The notes under the pieces: generated by a model
Database searches by the model: none
What the model was told of the DNA's origin: nothing
The model's input: the letters and a program-made list of their open reading frames with translations, nothing else
In this document: positions 33,813-44,279 of the stretch, in pieces
Layout of the letters: each line of letters starts with the position of its first letter
How positions within the stretch are numbered: the stretch's first letter is position 1
Translations under genes and position numbers: made by a program
Assembly: GCA_032988165.1 (NCBI GenBank)
Contig: JANTQF010000255.1
Span: 1-50,370 of the forward strand
Direction: 5' to 3'
From: Emmonsiellopsis sp. PD_33
Lineage: Eukaryota > Ascomycota > Eurotiomycetes > Onygenales > Ajellomycetaceae
Length of the DNA stretch: 50,370 nt

Positions 33813-34338
33813 CAGGCTTGATCTTGTAAAATTTCGGGATCTGACAAAGTGCGATGAAGAGAGCTGAGGACAAGAAGAGAGATGGGTATAGCTAGTCGTA
33901 TGGTTGGGTTGGGTTGGGTCATTGGATCGTTGTGGTTGATCTTGTCGAGCTCCGAGACCTGGACAAGGTGCAATGAAGAGATGGTCAGTAAAACACAGTC
34001 AAATGGAATTCCAGGCTTATTATATGTGTATTGAAGCTTCCTTGCGGGAAATTCAGCTTGAACATAAGAAGCGAGCGTCATAGTGAATCGGTTTCAGGCG
34101 GTGGCGTGAGGAAGATGCCAGACGACCTGGACAAAACAAAAAGCCTTTGAAAGCAATGCGAAGCCAGGAGTATCATTGTTTGTTACCGTACACCAAAAAA
34201 TGAAACAAGTACAAAGAAGCAAAGAATGAAACGCGCACAAAGAGGCTTTCTAAATTTCTGTGAAAAAAGCACCAAAGATGACCAACCCAACAAATTGCTC
34301 TTTGCTCATCTTTTCTTCCTCACTTCCCCGAAACTACC
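33813..34338. other. intergenic
   Basis: 526 bp between the ankyrin gene start and the fusion-gene stop, both on the minus strand. It includes a short GGTTGGGTTGGGT repeat near 33903. No gene seen. Confidence 0.4.
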
Positions 34339-36345
34339 TCAGGGCAGATGCGTCGTATTGAACAGGCGATTACCGGTGTCTGTAGTACCACTTCCGGTGA
34401 ACTTGTTATCAGATAGACGTAACGCAATGATATAAAGCTTATCATAAGGTGCGAGAACCTGGGTCAAGTCTCTTGAAACAAACTGCTTCTGGACGACGCT
34501 GGTGACCACAACGATGCGAATACTGGCATGGAGAGTGCGAATATGTTGGGCAAAATCCAGAACAGTCTTGCCGTTATTCACTACCGAATCCACAAGCAGC
34601 ACGGTGAGTTGCCCCTCCAAGTGATCCTTTCCAATGTCCTCTGGAACACGAGCGTGGAGGAACATAGCGAGGGGGAAGGCCTTATATACACCTTCAGCCA
34701 TGGGTTCGCCACCCCGCATAAGCGCTACGATTAATGTTCGCTGCTCGTGCAAAAGCCGAAATCCGATAGTGAGGTGACTTTGGACGTGGGGAATACCGTA
34801 CTCCTCAAGACCGATTATTTTGGGTAGATGCTCAGTTGCCAGGTAAAGTCCAGTACGGCGATGAAACTTTCTTAGGTTTGGGCCGACGACAGTCGCATCC
34901 CGCATCGGAGTCATCAGCAGTTTCGCTGCGGCTGAGTCTGTCGCATGAATCACTTCTAGCCTTGGTTCCAATCCGCTGCGACTAAAGATCGAATTGATGA
35001 ACTTGTAATCTGTGAGCTGGACCAGGGGGAGTTTATCGGGGGTTAACCGAGGGGATGAGCTGCTGGGAAGCACAACTTGGTGTGCGCGTAGGCCACGAGT
35101 TTCAATGGCGTTTCTTAAGGCGTGATCCATGCTCTTGCTCCTGACATCCTCCTTACCAACCATAACGATTGCCTCATCTGCCTTCGTCAACATCTCCATA
35201 TCCAGTGGACTATCTCCGAACGCCAATACGCGAGACCTGTGGATGTTTTGTGCACGGGTAACCAGCGATCCTTTAACTACTGGCGTTACCACAAAACCGT
35301 CTGCGATGCGGCCTCCACCGATAACTTTAACTGTCTCCGACAAGCCTTCTCTCATCAGTATCTTGTTCCACAAATGGCCTAGTCCACAAGTAACAACAAC
35401 TGCGCCAACATGCTTATGGTTTGCCGCCACGTGCAGTAGGGACACGAACTCAGGGTGGATCGCCACCTTCAGAGCAACTTCGCCGCAGAGGGCATCGAAT
35501 TCTTCGTCGCTGAACTCTTCATAGAGCAAGGTCGCTTGTCGGAAAGCGGCGTACGAGTATTGCGATGGGCTGCTGAATATCGTTTTTAAGGGGTATTCCT
35601 CACCCTTTGACCAATGAGAGGTTTGTACTTTGTCCCAGAACAAGGCGCTGGTATCTTCCGGCGCTAATGTCTTGTCACCATCGATGAACAGTATCGTATC
35701 TAGCTTTTCGTAGTTGGCGAGGGCGGTATCTAGTCTGTGTTCGGCCTGGATAAGGTTGTACTTCGCATTATGGCGTCCAAAATCGCTGAGTGTTGCTGGC
35801 AGTCTCTCTAGGCTCCCCTCATCAGGACGCAAAAGGAAGAAGAAAATGTTATGGTTTTGACATAGAGGGCGGAGTTGTGCTTTTTCGGCCTGCTGCCAGA
35901 CATCTAAATAGTTTCGTGGGATAAAAGGACGATTTCTTTGGGTATCATTCTGACAACGTTCCGCAACAACCTCAATAGGGGTGTCTAGGTAAACAATATG
36001 AGTGTATGCCTCTAGGTCATTCTGCGTATACACGGGGGATCCAAAGCCTTTGGTTTCAGACCAAAACATGAAGTGGCCAGTGACAATTCCGACTTTTTTG
36101 TTGTCGATACACTCTTTTCGTATTTTCTCGATGGCACGTTGGCGCCAGTGGAGTTGCCCTTCGTCTCCTAGACCTTTGAATGCTGGAAGCCCACCCGGCA
36201 CAACGGAATCAATCACGGCGGACCCTTCGAAGTATGCAAAAGAGTCTCTTCCGAGTGCTGCTTCTAGTTGATTCAGCAAATAGGTCTTCCCTGATCCAGC
36301 AATTCCATACAGGCCGATGATAACTGGTCTATCGTCAGATGTCAT
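34339..36345 (-). CDS. P-loop kinase - HAD phosphatase - uracil phosphoribosyltransferase fusion
   Basis: Intronless 668-aa protein with three enzyme modules. (1) Residues 8-185: P-loop kinase with Walker A G14-x4-GKT21 (GIAGSGKT) and a nucleoside/adenylate-kinase-like fold. (2) About 215-415: HAD hydrolase, motif I D222-G-D224-K-T226 (nucleophile and acid/base Asp both present), motif II VVTCG and motif IV GDSPLD (377-382). (3) About 440-668: UPRTase-type domain with ALMRGGEPMAEGV, PRPP loop LLVDSVVNNGKT (583-594) and the uracil-site-like GTTDTGNRLFNT at the C-terminus. All key residues are intact, so all three activities may be real. Fusion suggests linked steps of pyrimidine-nucleotide salvage or clean-up; the actual substrates are not deducible. 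Similar fusions exist in other filamentous fungi as far as I recall, annotated by domain only. Confidence 0.9.
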   Translation of the reverse strand: MTSDDRPVIIGLYGIAGSGKTYLLNQLEAALGRDSFAYFEGSAVIDSVVPGGLPAFKGLGDEGQLHWRQRAIEKIRKECIDNKKVGIVTGHFMFWSETKGFGSPVYTQNDLEAYTHIVYLDTPIEVVAERCQNDTQRNRPFIPRNYLDVWQQAEKAQLRPLCQNHNIFFFLLRPDEGSLERLPATLSDFGRHNAKYNLIQAEHRLDTALANYEKLDTILFIDGDKTLAPEDTSALFWDKVQTSHWSKGEEYPLKTIFSSPSQYSYAAFRQATLLYEEFSDEEFDALCGEVALKVAIHPEFVSLLHVAANHKHVGAVVVTCGLGHLWNKILMREGLSETVKVIGGGRIADGFVVTPVVKGSLVTRAQNIHRSRVLAFGDSPLDMEMLTKADEAIVMVGKEDVRSKSMDHALRNAIETRGLRAHQVVLPSSSSPRLTPDKLPLVQLTDYKFINSIFSRSGLEPRLEVIHATDSAAAKLLMTPMRDATVVGPNLRKFHRRTGLYLATEHLPKIIGLEEYGIPHVQSHLTIGFRLLHEQRTLIVALMRGGEPMAEGVYKAFPLAMFLHARVPEDIGKDHLEGQLTVLLVDSVVNNGKTVLDFAQHIRTLHASIRIVVVTSVVQKQFVSRDLTQVLAPYDKLYIIALRLSDNKFTGSGTTDTGNRLFNTTHLP

Positions 36346-37120
36346 CTTAAATCTAGGGGCCGCTGACGGGTTTGGAGCGTTCGATGGTAGGTTTCTCGCG
36401 TTGGTACTAGTTTTGGAGGTAGGTTAAGAACGAAATGGGTAAATGTAGGTGTGTGTTGAATGGGAGATCCCTCATATTACTCCGCCAAGTAGGTTTCGAA
36501 TGGGTTTATATCCTGGGTCAGGAGAGTCCGGATACCGGATAAGCTAGCATGTGCCTATGATCCATGGGTATATGCCATACATACAATGAACTATGCTTAA
36601 GAGCATAGACTATTTGGCGCCGCGCTGCGTCCCCGTGATGGTGCAGCTAACCGAAATTCCTTCTCATTTGGCCTGATTTCAGATGGAAACATAACACAGC
36701 CGGAGAAAAGAATAAGAAGGCACCGGCATGATCAGGCCAGATACCAACGAAATTCTTTATGCGTTATCTCCTCATGCGCAAGCAAACTTCACTCCAGCGA
36801 AACTGAAATGCAAAAGTAAAGCCCCTCGGCACTGAACGGGATTGTGTTCTTTGTCGGCTACCAGCAACCTATCTCATGTTGAGCAGGGTACTATGCAGGG
36901 CACGGTACTATGCTTCACCACCGGAACAAACACGGTGAGTCTGATCTGGCACAGTAACAGGGGATCCATTCACACGTTGAGCCCAAAATGGAAGAGCCGG
37001 CATAGAAACCGGCAAATCGTCGTTGTTTTACCACCAGAGGCGTAATGTATGTTTCGTTAGGCAAATATACAGAGTATTGTTTTGCTTTATGTTGACTGCC
37101 GTTTGTCCATATCATGGGCG
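36346..37120. promoter_or_regulatory. upstream region of the kinase-HAD-UPRT gene
   Basis: 775 bp with the promoter of the fusion gene and the 3' flank of the next minus-strand gene. It has GC/AT-mixed sequence and only short frames; no specific motif could be assigned. Confidence 0.4.
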
Positions 37121-37633
37121 CTATGGCAGCAGTGGCCAAACCCGACGCAATTGCCGGCTTGTTCGACTGAATTTTGCCGAATCAATTTGATAACGGGAAG
37201 CAACTTCCAGAAGTTTGCTATCTTTGCCTGGATTCACCACTTCGCGCACCAAGCTAGGGTTTGACGCCCCGCACAGGAACGCAGCGGTTCGATAGAATGC
37301 CCATCGCGAGGTGTATTTTGCCAGCATGTACATGTAAGCCACGAGATAGTTTGGGCTGAGGACTGGTGGTGGTTTTCGAAGTGGGAACCCGTCGTACCGC
37401 GCCCGACTGATAGAAAAGAGAACATCGGATGTCTCGCTGAGTTTGTGCCAGGGTGTCTTTGCCAGTCGTCGTTCCCGGAGTTCTTCTCGGAGCCTGTCAC
37501 GGTGCCACGATAATGGTGATTGACGTGATAATCGCAAGGTTCGATGCCACGATCCTAAAAGTGCCCTAGCTGCTGAATCCATGTTCAGATTCCGGGTGGT
37601 GCTCTGATCGCGGGACGAAGAACGCGTCAGCAA
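37121..37633 (-). CDS. conserved-looking hypothetical protein
   Basis: Open frame of 170 aa; a more likely start is Met18 at 37582 (MDSAARALLGSW), giving 153 aa. The protein is basic in its first half (WHRDRLREELRERRLAKTPWHKLSE) and has a Tyr/aromatic-rich centre (YLVAYMYMLAKYTSRWAFYRTAA). No signal peptide, membrane segment or known domain is apparent. Composition and the central motif are protein-like, not shadow-like. I do not recognise its function. It is the last gene before the transposon. Confidence 0.6.
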   Translation of the reverse strand: MLTRSSSRDQSTTRNLNMDSAARALLGSWHRTLRLSRQSPLSWHRDRLREELRERRLAKTPWHKLSETSDVLFSISRARYDGFPLRKPPPVLSPNYLVAYMYMLAKYTSRWAFYRTAAFLCGASNPSLVREVVNPGKDSKLLEVASRYQIDSAKFSRTSRQLRRVWPLLP

Positions 37634-37872
37634 ACACCAACTTGAGAGCGAATGGGTACAAGTAGTGGATTGGCCTTTTCAATTGCAAAGCTAGTAGCCG
37701 GTGCTAGCATATTGATCATGTTCGGGTCGTTTCTGGGTAGTGTATATGGGTGTATTGCCGGGCATGAGGTTGAGATTGAGTAGAATCTAAGGTGGACCTC
37801 GCATCCATGTGGGGCCCGGCGACAGTTAATGTCACGTGCTCACGGGAGATCAGCGGCGGATCCACCCTACTA

Positions 37873-37874
37873 TA
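37873..37874. repeat. TA target-site duplication, left
   Basis: A TA dinucleotide directly abuts the left terminal inverted repeat and matches a TA at 39618-39619, as expected for Tc1/mariner insertion. Confidence 0.7.
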
Positions 37875-37911
37875 CGGAGGACACTATCAAAAAGCGCGTG
37901 CCACTAAGATT
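37875..37911 (+). repeat. left terminal inverted repeat
   Basis: Pairs with 39581-39617. Differences are mostly C/T and G/A transitions. It keeps three CpGs, in CGGAGG and GCGCG, that are CpA, TpG or lost in the right copy. Confidence 0.8.
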
Positions 37912-38089
37912 TTGAATTATACCACTAGGAAATGCCACCCAGTTCTAGTTAGTAATTGCATTAGTATTGAATTACCCCTCATTCTATTTATATGAGGTAC
38001 CTACCTATTCTCTATTGATTCTCATTTCTCTTCTATATTCCTCTCACTGCAACATGGTGCCCAACTCTGACATCACAATGTAGGCTCTC

Positions 38090-39333
38090 ATGGTGGCATT
38101 TAAATCTCTATATTTTAGTAAAATCAACAATGAGATCATTGAAATCATAAAGCTCTTAAAGAGTCAAATCAACTATATATACATATAGGCAATTGAATGT
38201 GGCTTCAACCTGAATCTCCCTTATATATATCTTTATGATGAGTGGCTTGCAGATGCCTCTATCTCTAGCTAACTGAAAAAATAGAATAAAAACATTAAAG
38301 ATGTCATTCTAGTCAAGGTTTGCTGTAATCAATATGAATAAGAGAAGAGCTATGCTGACCTCTCTAATGAATTCAGTAAAGGAGGAATTTAAATATTCAT
38401 TATAACTATATGATGAATCCTGTGAAAGGTAAAGCTTTAAAAAATAAAACCTATATAAAAGCCTGAGCTCATTAAGAAGATGCAGATGGATTGTCTTCAA
38501 TTCTACCTTAAGTATAAGAACTGGATATTAGAAGATTGGAAGAATATTATTTAGTTGAATGAGACATCTATTATTCTTCTCCATTAATAGGGTAGTTATA
38601 GGATTTAATGCAGTTTGAGTGAGACCTTTACTAGAAGCTATATATATAAATGGTGGAAGGAAGTATCTGAGTTTATATTCTGAGAGTATTTCTCATATAA
38701 TAAAAAAGAACCTTATCACTACTAGGCTAAGAAGATGATTCAAGAAAGAAATGACTCTCTTAAATATATCAATAAGTTAAATGAGAAGATAGAGTTAATT
38801 AAGAAGAAAGAATGGAAGCTTTCAATAGATGTTTATAAACTATAAATTAATTATTAGTAGTTAGGTATAAAATCAGTGTGGAAGTTTAAAAAATCAATAG
38901 GCAAGCTATCTTGTGGTAAAGGAGGTGAAATTAACTAGTATTAATATCAAATCTAAATTCTTATACTTAAGGTCTTTTCTTTTGCAAAAGAGTGTGAAAT
39001 TAAGTGCTCAAATATTATTATTCAAGAAGATAAGATGCTATCTTATGATCACTATATTCAACAGTATATGTATAGCCTCCATGGTGTTGACCAACTGCTC
39101 TGGTGTGGAAATTCACCTGATCTTAATGTGATTGAGGCTGCCTGGCCATGAATGAAGTGTAAAATGATGAGAAAGGAAGCTCTAAAGAGCTGTGTAGAGG
39201 CTGTGAGAGTGTGGGAGTAGATATAAGAGGATCTGCTGCAGGAGAAGATATAGGTGTGGATTGGGTGGATTCCTGTACATATACAGAAGATTATAGAACT
39301 GGAGGGTGGTAATGAGTATAAGGAAGGCTGCTG
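38090..39333 (+). pseudogene. Tc1/mariner (DD34E) transposase pseudogene
   Basis: Translation in the main frame gives a chain with many stops, chiefly at expected Trp and Gln/Arg positions (TGG to TAG/TGA, CAA/CGA to TAA/TGA). Recognisable pieces: NWILEDWKNII, then LNETS where family members have SDETS, so the first catalytic Asp is replaced (about 38557); QEDK with Asp at 39029; CGNSPDLNVIEAAWP with Glu at 39134, 34 residues after the second Asp; and the C-terminal HIQKIIELEGGNEYKEG. The gene is certainly inactive. Family assignment rests on the DDE motifs and on recalled similarity to fungal Tc1-like transposases. Confidence 0.88.
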
Positions 39334-39363
39334 ACACAGGCAGAGAGGTGAGCAGGGTTGAGA

Positions 39364-39434
39364 TAGAATGCTGAGTGGGTGGTAGATGGTGAGAGAGATA
39401 GAGAGATAGAGAGGTAGAATGCTGGGTGGGTGGT
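39364..39434 (+). repeat. 20-bp direct repeat inside the transposon 3' region
   Basis: TAGAATGCTGAGTGGGTGGT at 39364 recurs with one change at 39415, 51 bp on; AGAGATAGAG units lie between. It is downstream of the transposase frame and may be a small internal duplication. Confidence 0.7.
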
Positions 39435-39580
39435 GAGGCAGGTGAGGAGGAACACTACAGGTGTGCTATGCATTGAATGGGTGGGTAGGGTGGGCAGACT
39501 TTAAGATAATGGTGGGGTGAAAATTCAGTATAAATTACAGTGGGCATTTCAGCCAAGACTTGTGGTGCTGTCTTAGTGTA

Positions 39581-39617
39581 AATCTTAGCAGTGCAATCTT
39601 TTTGATAGCATCCTCTG
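39581..39617 (-). repeat. right terminal inverted repeat
   Basis: Reverse complement of the left repeat with transitions; followed directly by TA at 39618-39619. Confidence 0.8.
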
Positions 39618-40022
39618 TATAGCCATCTACATACTCAGGCTGGTATATCAAATCAAGCCAGTTCCCACCCGCTTTTCGTGCAGAACCCTTGGCCTAGTGA
39701 GTGTGAATCATCCTACAGATCCTAATCAGCAGCCAGCGGTAATTGCACGGGCACCACAAAGTACGATGCATGAGCTTGCCTGGTAGGGTAGTAGGATTTC
39801 ATTAGGAGGATATGATTGAGGAGCCACCCGCCGTTGCTAGGCAGGTATAATGAGCCATTCCAATAAGGCATTGCATTGGGATACTTAAATCGTAAATATG
39901 TGGAGGTCTGACACCAAATCAGAATGAGAATAGTCATATTTCCATCAATCAAAGCAGTAGATTCAACAGCATTGAGAATGTCAGCATCAAGATACTAGTA
40001 CCCCTTAACAAATAAGCTTCGT
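39618..40022. other. intergenic between transposon and TPR gene
   Basis: 405 bp, normal CpG content from 39670 on. It is the 3' flank of the minus-strand TPR gene. No gene seen. Confidence 0.45.
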
Positions 40023-42763
40023 TCAGGAAACCCAGATCAAAACCCCAACCTTCATTGCCTTCCCAGCGGCGCGGATTGAACAGCCGTAGCATGGGCCCCC
40101 CTCTCTACGGATCACTGCACTCTTCCCTTGTTCCGCGCACCATGCTCGAGCCAGAGCCTCTGCCCCCTTGCTAGTTGCATCGATGACGATGACGCCCTCG
40201 CCATCCTCGTCGGTATCCTTACGGCTGCACAAGTCCTCCAGCGTCCAGACACGGTGTGTGAAGCACTTCTCTTGGCGAGTATGGATTTCGTGCCCTTTTC
40301 CATTGGAGGGATAACAGGGGGGACAAGTCACGAAGACTGGAATCGTCTTCAGATTGAAGGTCACGATGGTTGTGTCAGTGTCATTATTCGCTTTGGTTAG
40401 CTGGAAGTCGATGCTGGCATCATACTCTGTCCCCTCGTCGGTATTATTATCGGCCTCGGCCTCCTGTGTAGAGATGACTCGCTTGAGACGAATAGATTTG
40501 AGCTCGCAGCTGCTACTAGCAGTGGGATCTGCCGATGCATGCGGGGGGGCGAGGAGTGACCAATTGTCCGTGTCCTGTATCTCCTCAATGTACGGTTTGA
40601 TCTCCTGCTCTCCATCATATTCGAGTACGTCTTCAAGCTCGGCGTCCGGTTCATCGTAAATAGTGGGTTTGTTTAGATTGTGAGGAACAGGACGGGACTG
40701 GAGTGCGATCCATCTGGCTTTTCCTTTCTCGCTTTCTGGAACAGGGGGATCAAGCTCAACGTTGGGACAGGGCCCTATCCACCCGTTCTGCGAGACAAGG
40801 CCCGGGAGAGTCCCCAATACTCGCCCTAGGCTAGTTCGCACACGCCAGTATGTTGTTGCCACATCGGGCAGGACCAAGCCGCAGTTGTAGTCATCAGGAC
40901 CGTTGGATAACCCAGTGGACGGAGTGCAGGCAACTAGAGATGCCATGAGCGTGACGGCGAACCATTTGCCAGGCAAGGTTAGGCCAAACATCCAATCGTG
41001 CAAGTTCCCATTGGAATTTTTAAGGGCGTAAGCCTTTGGTATCTGCTGACAAGCTTCTTCCAGATGGGGCCATTTCATTGCCTTTGCGAAATAGATCAGG
41101 CCTTCTATTTGGCGCTCCTGTACCTTGGAAATGCTGACCACCGCTTTGCTAGACGGATCCCACTTCTGATCCAGGATTTTTTTGCGGAGGGCGTCCTTTT
41201 TATCTGGGTCTTGTTCTGCTTCCATAGTCTCGACCAGATTTCTTGAAATTTGTTCGGCCTCCGCAAGCCCTGCTGCGACAGTGGATTTGCTGTCCTCGCC
41301 TGCAAGTTCCAATGCGCGCTTATATGCCCCTATGGCTCTTTCAGCGTTGCCGTACTCAAGCTGAGCCTTGCCAAGCAAGGTCCAGGCATTAGGATCGCCT
41401 GGTGTCGTGGCCGCTAGACTCGTCGCGGCCGATAGCTGTTCCTCGTGTCGTTTTTGGGAAGAGAGTGCTTCGCACAATCCCCTTTGGGCACTGGTATTGT
41501 TGCTATCGATTGCGATTGCTTCGCGGAATAGATTGATGGCTTCCTCCGCTGACTCCCCCGCCATTGCTTCCTCTGCCTTTTTGATCATCGAGTCCGCCTC
41601 TTCTTGTTCAGTTGGAGTAAGCTGTTTTGCTTCGGTAATGCTGCGTGTTTGCTCCTGAACTGCCATCTCGACGTTCCGTAGCCACAGGTCAATAATAATC
41701 AGAGAGGCGTACACCTTGGAACTGAACTGGTTTTGCATAAAGAAATCGGTCTTAGGCAGCCTCCGTGCTAATTCCTTAGTAAAAACGATTTGCCGCATGA
41801 AGTTGACTTCATGGGTTAAACTGCCCCTCCATTCCCCCACTATGTTCGCCACGGTCGAGAAATCCTCAGTCGCGACATCTTTCCGATCAATAAGGCGAAT
41901 GAGAACGGATGCTTTATCATCGGGGTCGTTCGCCATCAATTTCATTGCTGCGTCTCCTACGAACTCTCGAAGATCCCTCTCGTCCTGTTCTGGGTCGACA
42001 CCAATCTTGTGCGCATCATCATCGCCCTTCAACTGATCCACTCGGCGAAGCAACTGGGAATGGTATGCCGGGGGGACAGGGTAGCTATTCAACGTGGCCT
42101 CCATCCAGTCTGGCATTTGAAAACCATCACTACCCCGAAATTCTTCGTACTCCCAGCACTCAGCGCCGAATCCCTCGATGGTGACGGTTCCAAGGTTCGC
42201 ATTTTCGTACCGTGGATCACTTTCAACGTCGAGGAAAGTATTTAACTCGATATTAGTGTCCGTAGGTCGTCCCTTGGTGTTGGTGAAGAACTTCGTGCGC
42301 CGATAAGACTCTTATCGGTTCAAGATTTGTATGTTAGAAGGACTCTCTCTTTCTGCGGTCATAGAGCGAGGAGCAGCAACCTACCAAACGAAGAGTGCCC
42401 AGGCTGTACAAATCCCCTGTCCGGATCATCCAACGGGTAAACGGGGTCGGGATCATGCTGGTTGTCTCTAAAACCGTATGCAACAATACGAGTCACCATG
42501 GGACCCATATTTATAATATCCACGGCAAGAGCGCCCTTCATTTTCTCCTTCACGAAGACCTCAAGCTTCTCCATGGCCTCGATATCTTCCGGGCTCACGT
42601 CGTCTTCTTCGTCATCATCATAATCTTCCTCGTCGTCGTCACTTCCTCTGTTCAGAGCCAACTCCGCAATGATCTCCCGTGCACGTCGCCCCAGCGAATC
42701 GTCTGACTGGGCCCCTTCACTTCCGCTATCAGTTGCCTTGAAGTCATTCTCCGCGGTGGCCAT
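40023..42763 (-). CDS. TPR-repeat protein, unknown function
   Basis: Predicted 888-aa protein from exons 42763-42385 and 42310-40023; the 74-nt intron has donor GTAGGT and branch CTAAC. It begins with an acidic stretch (DDDEEDYDDDEEDD) and a short conserved-looking domain ending YGFRDNQHDPDPVYPLDD. The second exon opens RRTKFFTNTKGRP and a DPRYEN-rich part. Two or three TPR-like helices occur near 370-470 (AEEAINLFREAIAIDSNN; NAWTLLGKAQLEYGNAERAIGAYKRALEL). The C-terminal half has no domain I can name, includes FVTCPPCYPSNGKGHEIHTR and ends with CYGCSIRAAGKAMKVG. TPRs bind protein partners; the rest is unknown. Cytosolic or nuclear by default: no signal peptide seen. Confidence 0.85.
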
Positions 42764-44279
42764 AATGATGCTCTCCTGAGGTTGGAACAGATATATGGGT
42801 TTAGACTCGAGTCAATAACAATTGCCGAACAAAAAACCGGGGAAAAAGTTGCGATACAGAACGGTTCATTTCAAACTCTCTCAATGAGCAAACCACCTCC
42901 TTCTTATAGGCGCTCAGGATGTCTTCCCCGCGGAGCATCATTGAGGTACAAGATCCCTCCCATCGTCTGATCACGCAGCGACGCCGTCGAATGAAGCTCA
43001 GCCACCCCGCTCTCAGAATCGCGCTTTGCATTTAAGTCTCGTTCAAACTGCATTAGTGCGATAATCTCAGCTTATACATTACTCAATTACCAGGGAGGGA
43101 GGTTCAAATCTCAGGCCGTTGTGCCGCAGTCGCGAGGCTATGGAGAAATTTAGCGTCTGGGACTTTAACGAGGAAGGGAGGAGAGAGAATGAGACCAACT
43201 TACCCATGGTTTTGGAGGATCAAAGTAGCGGAAAGGTGATATTTCTTCGAGCCTTAATTTTATCTTTAACCAATGAGGATTATGAATTGACTGCTGGAAG
43301 AAATTAAGTATGCAGTAGGAGATAAGGCTGATGGGTCCCTTTCAAAGATTAGTTAAGGTTTGTGTGGGGTAACTAGAGGCTGTCAAAACTTGGTTTCCTG
43401 CTGGTTAGCGCTCAGCCTCCAATTAGATCCATACATCAGTCGCCGTCCTCGGCTCGGCGAGGCAGACTGAACGGCGGGCTGCTAGCAACGATTGATTGAA
43501 CACCGAATTCAAACAGGGATAATACGAAGTGTCACAGAGCCATGCCCGCCAGAAACCAACTCCGCATAACTGTTGAACCCTGGCCTTTGTCCCATCATTG
43601 GCTAGTGGGAGGTGTACTAAAATCATTTTTCAGCTGACAGTTGCCGTCCAAACATGTTGGGCATGAAGCAAATCGAATTCTCGTATAATTATCGTATTAA
43701 TTCTGTCAAACATGTCAACTTGGCCAGAAGGAGGGGTTGGTTGTCTCAACGGGCTGAAGCCACATTGTTTTTATACTACATGCCCCGCATGTGTTAATTT
43801 GCTGTGGCTGTCAACTCACAGTTTTGCATAGCGAAGCTGCTTGGAGGAAGTCAGAGGAGCACACATCCATTCTAGTTGACGATCTGATATTGAGAACCGA
43901 CGGATAACTACCACGTAATATCTCCACAGCTGGCAGCGAGGTCCCTGGACCTGACCGCGTGATCACATAGCAGCCAGTTCCCGTAGCCAGCTATCTTCAT
44001 GACAACAACATTCCAAGTCCCAACAACTTCAAAAGATCGGGAAAAAACAAGCACAAGGAAAATACGGGAGCCCGAAATTTGCCCCAAAGAGTGTGTGGTA
44101 TGAATGATTTGTAAATGTCAACGCCCCAAAAACTAAAACTCTTTATCAAAGCATAATAACTCAATGAAAGCTAGATCGAATCAAGTAGCAACTTTGGATT
44201 TTCGACGGCCGCCAGAGCGACACCGTTTTTTAGCATAAACAGGTATGGGCTTTTCCCCGTTATGGTCAAGGTAAGTAGC
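42764..44279. other. TPR-gene promoter and gene-poor interval
   Basis: 1.5 kb. The first part must hold the TPR promoter. Frames at 42801-43031, 43119-43307 and 43423-43626 are short, mutually inconsistent and show no domain. No RNA gene or repeat seen. Confidence 0.45.

Larger units (their letters stand above)
37875..39617. mobile_element. Tc1/mariner-family DNA transposon, decayed
   Basis: 1743-bp element bounded by TA duplications. Left end CGGAGGACACTATCAAAAAG and right end (reverse complement) CAGAGGATGCTATCAAAAAG match at 17 of 20 positions, all three differences being transitions, and similarity continues to a shared CTAAGATTT about 37 bp in. The internal sequence encodes a stop-riddled transposase. 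From 37899 to past the right end there is not one CpG, and AT content is high. The element lies between two minus-strand genes and interrupts neither. The same TIRs elsewhere would identify family copies. Confidence 0.88.

Noticed and set aside
42801..43626. Several short frames upstream of the TPR gene
   Set aside because: No consistent splicing between them, no domain, and they lie in promoter sequence.
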